Source: Ariolimax columbianus
Taxonomy: Eukaryota > Mollusca > Gastropoda > Stylommatophora > Arionidae
Direction: 5' to 3'
Length of the DNA: 64,000 nt
NCBI GenBank assembly: GCA_036924085.1
Contig: JAVGWX010000001.1
Location: 8,484,681-8,548,680, forward strand
Shown: positions 37,560-48,000 of the stretch, piece after piece
Position numbering within the stretch: position 1 is the stretch's first letter
Layout of the letters: each line of letters opens with the position of its first letter
Notes under the pieces: model-generated
Told to the model about the DNA's origin: nothing
The model's database searches: none
What the model saw: the letters and a program-made list of their open reading frames with translations, nothing else
Position numbers and translations under genes: made by a program

Positions 37560-37820
37560 CAATCATCACTATTTTTTTTATTCAAGAACATTCAATTTAT
37601 ACCTATTTTTATTTAAGGACATTCAAATCATACCTATTTTTATTCAAGAACATTCAACTTATATCTATTTTTATTCAAGGACATACAAATCAGACCTATT
37701 TTTATTCAAGGACATACAACTCATACCTATTTTTATTCAAGGATATACAACATACCTATTTTAATTCAAGAACATACAACTGATCCCTATTTTAATTCAA
37801 GAACGTACAACTCATTTCTA
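37560..37820. repeat. Minisatellite, 31 bp unit, about 8 copies
   Basis: CCTATTTTTATTCAAGGACA followed by TACAACTCATA. Phe/Tyr-rich frames across it are artefacts. Confidence 0.93.
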
Positions 37821-38240
37821 TTTTCATGTTCTCACTACGGAGGAATAACTTTGTCCTCAGAAATAAGTACCAATCTTCAATAGTAATAGTCCCAATTTCT
37901 TGTTAATTCGGCTAATACATTTGTCTGGTACATTCCATTCTGCATCATTATTTCGGCTAAGTTTACGCCGTCGGACTGAGTTAGACTATAGTCTTGTAAT
38001 TAAGCGACATTCTCTCCAGCATTATCTCTTTTCATTTGCCTACCAGAAGCAGGCTCTTCTTGTTAGACCGTTCAATATGTGAAAAATAATCGTATTATAT
38101 TTACGACATACTATCAAAGACGGTCTCTTCATACAAACTAAAGAAATAATTTTTTTTCTATAGCGATAGTAAGTACTACATTATTGATATACACTAACAA
38201 AACACATATGTTTTTTAAGATTTTTATGCATTCGTGTACA
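37821..38240. other. Unassigned A+T-rich DNA
   Basis: Nothing recognised before the TA microsatellite. Confidence 0.5.
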
Positions 38241-38245
38241 TGTGC

Positions 38246-38266
38246 ATATATATATATATATATATA
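38246..38266. repeat. TA dinucleotide tract
   Basis: About 10 TA units immediately 5' of the truncated RTE-like copy D. Confidence 0.9.
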
Positions 38267-39242
38267 CTGAACATGCAGGTTGGAATGGACCAGTTCTCTG
38301 CCGCATGCGAAAATTTTGGCCTGACCATAAATGCCAAAAAAACAGAGGTCATGTACCAACCAGCACCAGGCATGCCGTACACAAAACCAGAGACTACAGT
38401 CAGCGGGCAGACGTTGAATGCCGTAGACAAATTCACATATCTGGGCAGCACGCTGTCGAGATCTGTCAGCCTAGACGATGCGGTGGCAAGCAGAATAGCA
38501 AAGGCCAGCACAGCCTTTGGTAGAATGCGCTCGATGGTCTGGGCACGTCGTGGCATCAGCGTCAAGACCAAATTGAAAGTCTACCGTGCAACCATCATTC
38601 CAACCCTACTATACGCTTGCGAAAGCTGGACTGTATACTCTGGACATGCAAGGAGGTTAAACCACTTCCACACAGGTTGCCTGTGGCGAATATTCCACAT
38701 CCGATGGCAAGATCGTGTCACTGACATCGAGGTTCTCTCGAGGGATAACATGCCCAGCATACATGCACTGCTAGAAAAAGGACGACTAGGATGGGCCGGA
38801 CACCTCGTCCGTATGTCAGACGAGCGGCTCCCAAAGAAGCTTCTCTACGGCGAGCTGAGAGACGGATGGCGCGAGAGAGGGCGCCCAAAGAAACGTTTTA
38901 AAGACGGTCTGAAGGACTCACTAAAAAGTTGCCAGATAGACTTCGACACCTGGGAATGTCTTGCGAAAAACAGATCTGACTGGAGAAGTGCAGTCAAGTC
39001 GGGTGTAGCTGCCGGTGAAGATGACCGTGTTGTGAAAGCCCAGAACAGACGAGAGACGCGGAAATCCCGAGCAGCGGGAACACCATCCCCTTCTACAAAC
39101 CTCGTGTGCCCGATATGTAGCAGATGTTTTCGTGCTCGCATTGGCCTGTTCAGCCACATGCGCACCCATACCCAATAGGGAAATCTGTGACAAGGATGAT
39201 GTCGGCGGTCCTCATCGACAACGATGGACAGCTATTATTATT
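38266..39242 (+). mobile_element. RTE-like LINE copy D, strongly 5'-truncated
   Basis: Begins abruptly at ACTGAACATGCAGGTTGG, which corresponds to 59365 in copy C, and runs to GGACAGCTATTATTATT, so only the RT thumb and C-terminus remain. Similarity to copy C is very high and extends through the 3' untranslated part, then stops at an ATT-type end. Insertion at a TA tract is visible; no clear target duplication was found. Confidence 0.93.
38270..39178 (+). pseudogene. RTE-like LINE copy D, intact C-terminal RT frame with C2H2 finger
   Basis: One uninterrupted frame runs from MQVGMDQFSAACENFGLTIN (just after motif C) through TYLGSTLSRSVSLDD, the thumb ATIIPTLLYACESWTVYSGH, LGWAGHLVRMSDERLPKKLL, RERGRPKKRFKDGLK, to a terminal classical zinc finger with spacing C-x2-C-x12-H-x3-H (CPIC…HMRTH, about 39107-39172). 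It lacks endonuclease and RT catalytic motifs because of 5' truncation. The computed start at 38234 lies in host TA repeats and is not real. It preserves 35 bp and 21 bp that copy C has lost. Confidence 0.92.
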
Positions 39243-40099
39243 GGGGCTATTTTTGTGACATTATATTGTTGGGACACTTGGTTATTGTAGTAGCTCTAGC
39301 TGGCTGACCTACCGTAGCAGATGGTGCAAGGGTTCTGCACTAACTAAACTCTCATTTCAAACAAATTAGCTACGACGCTAATTGAAAATAAAACACAAAA
39401 ATACTTTATTTCTATACGTTCATAACTGACTCCCCAATCTTCACTCAAAACAAATCCTGTCAGGCTGTAAGAAATTATGAACTAAAATAAATTAAAAGAA
39501 ACTTGATAACGAACTACAACTTCATAGACGAACCGTTACTTGATAGACGAATTGTAACTTGATAGACGAACTGTTACTTGATAGACTACCCGTTATATGG
39601 AGTTCCATATGATAGAAGATTCGTGTCTATTATGTAACCCAAGTGATTCGTCCATGGTCCTATTCTCCTAGTCGACGAAATATATACGAGGCGTGTTCAA
39701 ATGAAACCAAACCTATTTTTGGTCAGAGCTGTCTCTCTCAGGGAAGTTGTCTTGCAGGACTAACGAGTCTTCACCACTCGCGTCTATAGGGTTTGGCAAT
39801 GATATGATATGATGGACTATGTAATAGTTTGTACTATCCCGGAAGAGAGGCAGTCCAGTGTAACTGTGTCTCCTGCCAGAAACGTAGCATATGCATGTGA
39901 GTGAGGTATCTCTTTGCTCCCTTTATTTTCTCGGCTCATCTGCAGGTGATGGCACGCCTAGCATTTCCGCCACCTGGGACGTTGTCACAATAGGGCAGAG
40001 ATGCAATGTCCGCTGGACTGCATCTCTTCTGCGTCCATTGGGATGGATGATAGCAGACAGAGGTAAAGAGCGAGGCAGGAGTGCATTTGGCCAGGTGCA
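39243..40099. other. Unassigned DNA
   Basis: Includes a short 19-bp tandem repeat and a segment at 39805-39875 weakly similar to 44125-44185. TACGAGGCGTGTTCAAATGA at 39684 resembles transposon-terminus style sequence, but I could not find a partner. Confidence 0.4.
39508..39600. repeat. Short tandem repeat, about 19 bp unit, 4-5 copies
   Basis: ACTTGATAGACGAACTGTT repeated with minor changes. Confidence 0.88.
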
Positions 40100-40310
40100 T
40101 TTCTGCGGCTCGACCGGGTCGAGCTGAGACGCGATCCCCAGGGCCCAACCATATCGTGGCCTCCCATTACAGCGGTGCTGAGATTTAGGTCGGTATTCTG
40201 GCTTAGAGGCGTTCGGCCGAAATCCCTCAGGTGGTAGCTTCGCACCATTGGCTTATCAGCCAAGCACGTGGACCAAATGTCAGCGACCTGCGATTCCTCT
40301 CGAAGGAGTG
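40100..40310. repeat. Duplicated block, copy 1
   Basis: Shares CGGCTCGACCGGGTCG, GTGCTGAGATTTAGG, GCTTAGAGGCGTTCGGCCG, TTGGCTTATCAGCC and GACCAAATGTC with 40550-40742, at about 445 bp spacing. Confidence 0.88.
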
Positions 40311-40549
40311 CATTTAACCAGGGGACAAGCCTGGTAATGGCACGGAGATGTTGTTCGCCTGGTGTGCGGACATATCTCATGATCAAGGGTTGCGTCTCAA
40401 CAGTTCGCAGTGAGGTGGCTGCTCTACTGCTTACGACACCCTGACCGAGAACTAAGTCTTCTACTAGTGGTTTCACACCTCATCGCCGTATGGGGTAAAT
40501 ATCGGGCAGCTTCCCGCCCGCTTTGATCGGCGGACGGCAGAGACCTCTG
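40311..40549. other. Spacer between the duplicated blocks
   Basis: No recognised feature. Confidence 0.5.
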
Positions 40550-40742
40550 TCTGCAGCTCGACCGGGTCGGGCTGGGACACGAGCCTCAGGTCCCTATCGT
40601 AGCCTCTCATCGCAGTAGTGCTGAGATTTAGGGCGGGATTCCGGCTTAGAGGCGTTCGGCCGTAATCCCTCATATAGTAGCATCGCGCCGTTGGCTTATC
40701 AGCCTAGCACGTAGACCAAATGTCTGCGATTTGCGATTCCTG
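40550..40742. repeat. Duplicated block, copy 2, abutting a minisatellite
   Basis: Homologous to 40100-40310. Its right end, at GCGATTTGCGATTCCTGCAT, runs straight into the 45-57 bp array. Confidence 0.88.
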
Positions 40743-41818
40743 CATGGTTGTACGATCTGTGGCAGGGATTGTTACACCCCGGCAGGAGAGCCGCATGGTT
40801 GTACGATCTGTTGCAGGAATTGTTACACCCCGGCAGGCCAGCCTTCTCAGCATGGTTGTACGAACTGTGGCAGGGAAACCCCGACAGGCCAGCCTTCTAA
40901 GCATGGTTGTACGATCTGTGGCAGGGATTGTTACACCCCGGTAGGCCAGCCTTCTCAGCATGGTTGTACGAACTGTGGCAGGGATTGTTGCACCCCGACA
41001 GGCCAGCTGCATGGTTGTACGCTCTATGGCAGGGATTGTTACACCCCGGCCGGCCGGCCTTCTCAGCATGGTTGTACGAACTGTGGCAGGGAAACCCAGA
41101 CAGGCCAGCCTTCTCAGCATGGTTGTACGATCTGTGGCAGGGATTGTTACACCCCGGTAGGCCAGCCTTCTCAGCATGGTTGTACGAACTGTGGCAGGGA
41201 TTGTTACACCCCGACAGGCCAGCCTTCTCAGCATGGTTGTACGAACTGTGGCAGGGATTGTTACACTCCGACAGGCCAGCCGCATGGTTGTACGGTCTGT
41301 GGCAGGGAAACCCCGACAGGCCAGCCGCATAGTTGTACGATCTGTTGCAGGGATTGTTACACCCCGGCAGGCCAGTCGCATGGTTGTACGATCTGTGGCA
41401 GGGATTGTTACACTCCGACAGGCCAGCCTTCTCAGCATGGTTGAACGAACTGTGACAGGGATTGTTACACCCCGGCAGGCCAGCCTTCTCAGCATGGCTG
41501 TACGAACTGTGGCAGGGAAACCCCGACAGGCCAGCCTTCTCAGCATGGTTGTACGATCTGTGGCATGGATTGTTACACCCCGACAGGCCAGCCGCATGGT
41601 TGTACGAACGGTGGCAGGGATTGTTACACCCCGACAGGCCAGCCGCATGGTTGTACGAACTGTGGCAGGGATTGTTACACCCCGACAGGCCAGCCTTCTC
41701 AGCATGGTTGTACGAACTGTGGCAGGGATTGTTACACTCCGACAGGCCAGCCGCATGGTTGTACGATCTGTGGCAGGGAAACCCCGACAGGCCAGCCGCA
41801 TGGTTGTACGATATATAC
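40740..41818. repeat. Minisatellite with 45/51/57 bp units, about 21 copies
   Basis: Core GCATGGTTGTACGAACTGTG then GCAGGGATTGTTACACCCCG then ACAGGCCAGCC. Two independent 6-bp indels (CCTTCTCAGCATGG versus CCGCATGG; GGGATTGTTACACCCC versus GGGAAACCCC) give lengths 57, 51 and 45, all divisible by three. All three plus frames stay open for 100-265 residues and the minus strand for 396. One plus frame is Cys-rich (GCTNCGRDCYTPTGQP, 15-19 residue period). Openness in four frames argues for a compositional artefact rather than a protein. Confidence 0.95.
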
Positions 41819-42599
41819 CAGGGACTATCACTCGTGTATCAACCTTTATAGCCATATCAGACAGTGTCAAAATACAGGAGACAAAGCTGAACAAAAGTCA
41901 CAGACCGCCACTCGCATGGTCTACAGAGAGTCAGTCGCCAATGATTTGGTCATATTTTTCAGACGTCAAGTAAATCTTGACAAATACCATGTCTTCACTG
42001 AAAGTATAAAAGACGGTAAGTGGCATTCAAAGGAAAATTGTATTTTACTTTTCTACAAATATCTTTGTCTTCTTTATTTCAAAACGAATCGGTTGTTTCG
42101 ACGTTATACTTGATGGAAATGTGACACCTCTGGAATAAGCCAATGCAAGTGCAGCTATCGATATAAGCTTGCGTCTAGTACATCGTGTTAAAGGGGAACG
42201 CTTGTTTTGTCAGATGCTTCTACTAGCCAGGTGAACAACCACACTGAGAACATGCAGGTGGCACGCGCTGATCACAACAGCTATGTACTATTGTTTACGA
42301 CTAGAATGCCATAGTAGATAGTGTATCCACTCATTTGAGCAAAGATTCGTTTGCGCGACATTAAGATGGCGAAAGATTGCTGTTAAACAGACGTGGATAC
42401 GGTAACATCAATTAAATAGTATTCTTATCAGTCATTGTCTGTATACACGTTTCCTTGCTCCTTACTCTGTCCTTCTTCAATTTAGTGTGTGAAGGCTTAA
42501 GAAATATAATTTTATTTCTGTAAGTTATATTGTATGGTAAGGCAATAGAGATAAAACTTCAGTGGCTCGTCAATAAATGTCTGTGAGGGATACTGGGTA
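41819..42599. other. Unassigned DNA
   Basis: No recognised gene or element. Confidence 0.5.
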
Positions 42600-42912
42600 T
42601 AGGCTGACAAGGCATGGTGGGAAACGAAGACCTTCGGAAAAGAAGTCAACAACAACCAATAGAGCAACATATTAAACGTAAAAAATGGGACTGGATAGAA
42701 CAGATGCTTTAAGAAGCACCATTAAGACAAGCCCAGGCATGGAATTAATTAAGGAAGAGGAAGAGAAGCGTGCTAACAAACACATAGACAAAAGCTGAAC
42801 ATGAACTTCGGTCCTTGGACCTCACATTGGGAGGGATAAAATAGACAGCTTAATATTGTACTTACTGGAGAAAGGTTGAAAATGACCTATGCCCCGAATG
42901 GAGCGACAGGCA
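42600..42912 (+). pseudogene. LINE C-terminal fragment
   Basis: Frames give LRKRSQQQPIEQHIKRKKWD then WIEQML, LRQAQAWN, KRKRSVLTN, and after further shifts YWRKVENDLCPEWSDRH. These match the conserved tail of many LINEs (IRRRKWRWIGHTLRK… RQALxWNPQGKRKRGRP… ending near a LCPxWSDRH-like block). Several stops and frameshifts; old copy. Confidence 0.7.
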
Positions 42913-43551
42913 TTGATTGATGATCGATTTTGTCGTGATCTTGTCGGATTTCGCCTGTTTGATCTGATGGCTGGCAGCAACGACAAACACAGCTAGCACA
43001 GCACATTTTCAAGTCTACTACAGAAAACCAGTTACTCACTTTTACATTTCCTATATTGTCAATGAAATATTGTTCCAATATCATTCTTAAAACCAACGAA
43101 GAAGTTTTCAGGTTGTGTAAAAACAGTGACATGCAATTCCTTGAGTTCAGTATATTCTTTCCATGAAGAGGTTAGAAGCACTGTTAATTGTCTCACAAGA
43201 CGTGGTCTATGTGTAACAATGACCATATTTACGTCTCTATTTCACGTACATGAATCTTCTCGGATATCCGTGGAGTAAGAGGATGACCTTGGGTGAATAG
43301 CCACACTTGAAACAAAGAGAAGTCACTTAGACTGTACCACGAGCAGTAACTTTTCAAGGACAGATGAAAGATGGCGCTTGTGAACCGTAAATAGTAGGCA
43401 CTCACTGAAACCGACATGAACAAATAAAACCAGGGAGGTAACAAATGTATGACGATCAACAATGCCAAAGGAAACCATATATACTGATTCATAATTGGCT
43501 CAACTGAATAAGGTGACTCAAAATAGCCATATCAAGATTCTGAGGAGTGCA

Positions 43552-43632
43552 TTAGCTGCAGCAGTCAACAACCCAAAGCTGACAGCTAGCGTCAGAGAGC
43601 GATACCGAGCTGCCGATACCCTATTCCAGTTC
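43552..43632. repeat. Dispersed repeat related to 21020-21103
   Basis: TAGCTGCAGCAGTCAACAAC, GACAGCTAGCGTCAG and GAGCTGCCGATACCCTATTC align with the earlier copy. Confidence 0.65.
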
Positions 43633-43744
43633 CGCCTGGTAATATCAAATAACAGGCTGCAACCGTACAGGTTAGAGAAGGAGAAGGGACCGAAGAAAGA
43701 AGGCTAACGAGGTATCCAAACATGAATATATTCTGCTGGTATCT

Positions 43745-43788
43745 ATGTCTCAGTTATGAATTTTCGACTCACTGTGTTTCAGTTATGA

Positions 43789-43853
<65 letters not shown>

Positions 43854-43905
43854 TATATATTCATAACAAACACAGTGAGTGGCAAATTCCTTTGCACTTT
43901 CTGGG
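43745..43905. repeat. Inverted repeat with a TA-microsatellite core
   Basis: The left arm (GAATTTTCGACTCACTGTG, TTTCAGTTATGAAT, about 43757-43790) and right arm (ATTCATAACAAACACAGTGA, GTGGCAAATTC, about 43859-43894) are reverse complements with few mismatches. Between them lie about 32 TA units at 43793-43856. The whole can form a long hairpin and may be a short palindromic transposon or an expanded cruciform-prone site. Confidence 0.88.
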
Positions 43906-44559
43906 TAATGGCTGTTAACTCATTCCGTATTGTATCGTCGTAAAGATGATAGTATCTTTAACTTTCAGCTGGTAGCTCTTGACAGTCCAGTCCAATACAT
44001 CCCGTACAACAGAAGACGTTTTCCTCAGTTGTAAGTTGGATAAGACGCTGTGCCTGTGACCGTCATCTAAGAGGCATCATGATTTCCAAGAAAAGGACGG
44101 GATGAGTAGGTAGTATGGACAATTGTTTCAACTATGCCCGAAGAGAAGCAGTCTGGTGTGTCAGTCTCCCCACGTTGATCACGTCATTCAAGGACACTCA
44201 ACATAGTCATCTGGGTTAGCTATCTTGTCATTCTTTAGCTTTTTCAGTCCTTCTGAAGTGATGGTTTCTCGAGCATTCACCATCAGCTGGAAGGTCTCCA
44301 GGTGGAATGTTCTCTGCTCTGCATCTCATCATCATCCAGTCTGGTCATTGATAAATGATAAATAGTACAGAACCAGGTACGAATGCATTTGACAATTGAA
44401 GGTTGCGTGGATTGAAGCAGCGCAGAGGATATGCCACAGGTTGATTAGTTATGCAGCTACTACATGACACCGCCTGCCCTTCAACCATTTTGCGTCTGAC
44501 GCATCTCCAAGGGCCTGTCAGGCTTGTGTTACCATATCAGGAGTACAACATCCATCAAT

Positions 44560-45363
44560 ACATAACTCAATAGACAAATTACTCTTTGCACATGAACAGT
44601 GATTGCAGTACGACGATGAAAACAAACTACAAAACTACATGAACTCGCTTGCGACTACCTGTGCTAAATACAATATGCGAATTATCGAAAACAAAACAGA
44701 AACTATGATGATCAGTAGAACTCCAGGGCCACTAAAGAAGTCTAAATGATATTGCTCTTCAACAGGTCTATGAGTTCATGTATTTGAGAAGTATTTTTGT
44801 CGGGAGACGGTAGGATCGACAAGGAAATGGACACTAGGTGTCAGAAAGCATCTGTTGTGACTTATCAGCTGTCCCCACTGCTTAGACACCCGAGCATTAC
44901 TTTGGCAACAAAGCAACAGCTGATAAACCGTATATTTAAACCGAGTCTGTGCTACCAGTGCCAAACATGGCCTCTGTCCAGGGCAAGGGAGAGCAAAATT
45001 TCGACTTGTGAAATGAAGTGCTTAAGGAAGGTCATCGGTGTTACCAGAAGTGCAATGCGGAACGACGACATTCAAAGTATGGTCGGCACTACGTCTTGTG
45101 TCGAATACATTTCCTGGCAGAAAATAAGTTGGTTTGGTCATCTCATGATAATGCACCCTTATCAACTTCCACTGATGACTAACAATGCTGGTAGATCTGG
45201 CTACAAGGGAAGGGGGCTGCCACGAGGTAGGTGGATAGATGACAGTAGAGTGATTGTTCCGCGACAAGGGCTCACATTGATCGACGAAACGCATTTGGCG
45301 CAGGATAGACGACTTAAGCCCCCAACGACGCTGAACGGCAAACGGGGAAAGAAAACTAACTAA
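44560..45363 (+). pseudogene. LINE reverse transcriptase fragment (palm to C-terminus)
   Basis: It starts with an RT motif C remnant (LLFAHEQ) and YDDENKLQNYMNSLATTCAK then NMRIIENKTETMMISR. Two frames later a 188-residue frame (44797-45363) gives GDGRIDKEMDTRCQKAS, LSPLLRHPSI, NRIFKPSLCYQCQTW, KCLRKVIGVTRSAMRND, SWFGHLMIMHP and GRGLPRGRWIDD. These are the thumb and connection motifs of RTE-like elements. The 3' end shows an ACTAACTAACTAACAT short repeat that could be the element's tail. Confidence 0.85.
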
Positions 45364-45949
45364 CTAACATCTATCAGCATGGCTCCATGGGGTGTGTAAG
45401 ATGTGCACCATCGAAAATGTGTGCAAGCACATAGAGAGTTGTATCACCGTACGCACTTCCGTAGTTTTGGTTGGCATGTTTTAGTTGTTTTCGCCTGTCA
45501 TTGTCTCCGTCAAAGGCCTTGTTGCCGTAACGTCGGATTCCTTTAGTTTCTGTTCCTGTGGTGTCACTAAGCCTTCCATATTTATGATTGTATCGATTAT
45601 TCAGTTAGTACCAGCTCAGTTTATAATTATGTGTACAAGCGATAATGGCGCAAAATGGGTGTGTGTTGTGTCAAAAGACATTACTTTGGATAACATAAGC
45701 AAAGTCATGTACAACTTTAACTTTAGTACACGATCTTTTATTAAAGGCATGTACAATTTTTACTTTCGTATACGTTCTAACGTTTTAGCAAGAAATACGA
45801 AATAAGCACAGAATACGAATTCTTGAAGCAAAGAATGAATGAATAGTCTACTTCAGTCATTACTGACTATGGGATTATGCGCTCTTGAGGTGATGTTTTT
45901 TTTCTTGTTCACGTTTTATTTTTCTACAGTGCTTGTTGTAATAATCTCC
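45364..45949. other. Unassigned DNA
   Basis: No recognised motif. Confidence 0.5.
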
Positions 45950-46290
45950 CTTCGTTCAATTTGAGATAGAGCCTCGAGAAACGTTTCAATTTTATGCGGT
46001 CAAAAGAATTCAGAATCTACTTCCAGTGCTTTTATGCCTCTCTTACACATATAATTGAATCTCAGATGCGATTTCCGGACTGTTCTAATGCCTTCCGGGA
46101 GTCGGTCGTAGAGAATATCCTTCATGCGTCGAACTTGGCCGAGTCATTTCAATCTGCGATACCTGGGCGATGAATACATACTCTGGAGGCCAGTGCTGTG
46201 GGCACCACGCCATTTCTCATTATGTCCTTCCAACTGACACCGAGGATGCGACGCGGGCATAATAGTAACATCCAGAGCTGTTAGATGCCC
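45950..46290 (-). pseudogene. LINE C-terminal fragment (minus strand)
   Basis: Minus-strand translation gives CPRRILGVSWKDIMRNGVV (about 46260-46200) and, one frame over, LGQVRRMKDILYDRLPEGIR (about 46140-46080), LRFNYMCKRGIKALEVDSEF, a stop, then HKIETFLEALSQIE. This is the CLRRILGISWKD… GHVRRM… YLRFKDVCKRDLKAL signature of RTE/Jockey-like LINE tails. It faces the plus-strand fragment just to its right. Confidence 0.8.
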
Positions 46291-46374
46291 TGTATGAGCC
46301 GGACAGACCGTTCGTAATCAAATACTCAACACCATGCTGACGCAGATAGTGGGGACACCCCCAGTTAGTACCTA

Positions 46375-46570
46375 CACAAATCAAGTGGTTTGGTCAGATG
46401 AATTATGACCAGCCTGCAGCGAGAGCGTATCATATACAGATCTCCGGACCACGTACAAGGTGCCGACCTCGACGTCGGTGGATTGAGGATTTCTTTAGCA
46501 CACACAGGAAGTTACACACAACGAGAGCACATGTCTCCCACTTGATAATAATAAGAAATCTACGCATTTC
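46375..46570 (+). pseudogene. LINE C-terminal fragment (plus strand)
   Basis: IKWFGQMNYDQPAARAYHIQ then GPRTRCRPRRRWIEDF, the WFGHVMRM…RGRPRKRWID block of LINE tails. Short and isolated, so the family cannot be fixed. Confidence 0.7.
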
Positions 46571-47117
46571 GCCTCTCTGAGACGCCACATGGCAATATTA
46601 GTACGACAAAAGAAAGAAACATGTCAAAAAGCTGTGATGTGTTTCCGGCGAACTGGGCTATTCTCTTTATTTCTTTATGGAATAACTTGATCATTTCCAG
46701 CATTTTGGAGTACAATTGGAGTACTTTAAAAGACTATGTCTGCCGACCAAGTCAAATGTTTCAGCAAAGATCGATAAATGCAAAGTATAGTATCTTGTTG
46801 TCCTCTCTGCATTATTCTGGAGTTGACGACAGGAAACAATTACATCTGTTGTTGATCTACTAGGTTAAAATTCACACTGCGCCTCTAGTTTTATCCGCTC
46901 AGCTTTATCCATCTGTAGTTGTTACAGTCGCTTCTATCTTCTTTATGTGTGTCTTGAAAGACAGTTGTTTCCACCCAGTATTGGCGTAGTAAAGTATGCA
47001 GTTGGTGTAACATGGTACTTTTGCATCTCTTGATTTAGTTAAGAGGGATTCCATCAGTAACCGAAGCACTGCCTATGGCCAAACTGTGAGCGCCGTTGCC
47101 CCGTTCTTCTATAAATC
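46571..47117. other. Unassigned DNA
   Basis: No recognised motif. Confidence 0.5.
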
Positions 47118-47214
47118 TGTCTTTTAATTAATAAATAAGGTCCTAAACAATTTTCTACAAACTGCATGTCATATCAACATTTTTTTTCGCATGCAGCCTT
47201 AAAATATCCATGAC
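47118..47214. repeat. Left terminal inverted repeat
   Basis: GTCTTTTAATT … CAATTTTCTACAAACTGCAT … CGCATGCAG … ATATCCATGA. Its reverse complement, with about 80 percent identity by eye, is at 49448-49544. Confidence 0.85.
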
Positions 47215-47777
47215 GTTGAGTAAATATTTGTTTCTCTAAGAAAGTGGATGTATTTTGAAAGATTTATTCATTAGGCTAAATTAAAAGCAACCTCGCTGAA
47301 TTATACATACTTTTAATACATTTACAGTAGACAATAGCGCTGTTTAAAAAAAATCGATGTTTTGACATTCAAATAAACTGAGTTAAAAAAAAAATTCCTG
47401 TTTATCTTGTGCACAAATTAGACACTTTGTCGAGTGCGGAAAAACAACCAAGGTCATTCATGCGAAACTGTCGTTGAGTTATAGGTGTATCACGACATTA
47501 TAGTTTGTTAGGTTGTTATTGTGACATGAAGTTGCCTTTACAAAATTTACATTGATATCAATTTCAAAAGGAGTTTTAAGTTTGCATTTAGCAATGCAGA
47601 GGGTTACGGTTTTACTAAACACGTTTTTCCGCAGGGAATCTAAGATGGGTCATTTATATTGCGATATTCATGACCCAGAGAAAGAATCACAATTGGCGCT
47701 CCGTCTGGATAGATCATCCTTTTACCATTGTATTGGACATGACTCAGAGTGCACACATATCAAGCTAAGTTTAAAGG
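47215..47777. other. Left internal part of the DDE transposon
   Basis: A+T-rich. An 83-residue plus frame (47552-47803) reads into the SINE head and has no recognisable domain. If the transposase N-terminus was here it is too decayed to see. Confidence 0.4.
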
Positions 47778-48000
47778 GATGGCGTGGGCTTGGGGTTAAG
47801 TGACACGGCTCACAATCCGAAGGTCCTGGGTTCACTCCTCATCACATAGCCGGCTGTTTCCTCGGGGAAGAAAACGCTTAGAAAATGCTGGAGGAAGCAG
47901 ACCATTACATAAAATGCATTCCGAAGTTGCATGCACTGAGCTGACAAGCGCAAAAATAAAAACATAGTGCAACGAACACCGTCTTGTGGAACAGAGATTT
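47778..48000 (+). mobile_element. SINE family 2, full-length copy nested in the DDE transposon
   Basis: The tRNA-like head GGCGTGGGCTTGGGGTTAAG is followed by a B box GGTTCACTCCT (47829-47839) and the body shared with 20543-20705 (GAGGAAGCAGACC, GACAAGCGCAAAAATAAAAA, ATAGTGCAACGAACACC, CTTGTGGAA). Head and body together support a tRNA-derived SINE. No clean target duplication was found. Confidence 0.82.

Larger units (their letters stand above)
42913..44559. other. Unassigned DNA with one dispersed repeat and one hairpin
   Basis: Apart from the features at 43552-43632 and 43745-43905, no gene is seen. A segment at 44125-44185 weakly resembles 39805-39875. Confidence 0.45.

Noticed and set aside
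38234..38269. Start codon of the RTE-like frame at 38234
   Set aside because: It lies in the TA microsatellite upstream of the element border; the element's own sequence begins at about 38266.
40704..41894. 396-residue minus-strand frame and several plus-strand Cys-rich frames
   Set aside because: All arise from a stop-poor repeat whose unit lengths are multiples of three. Simultaneous openness in four frames is not a coding signature.
47552..47803. 83-residue frame as a transposase N-terminal domain
   Set aside because: It reads into the nested SINE and has no helix-turn-helix signature that I can see.
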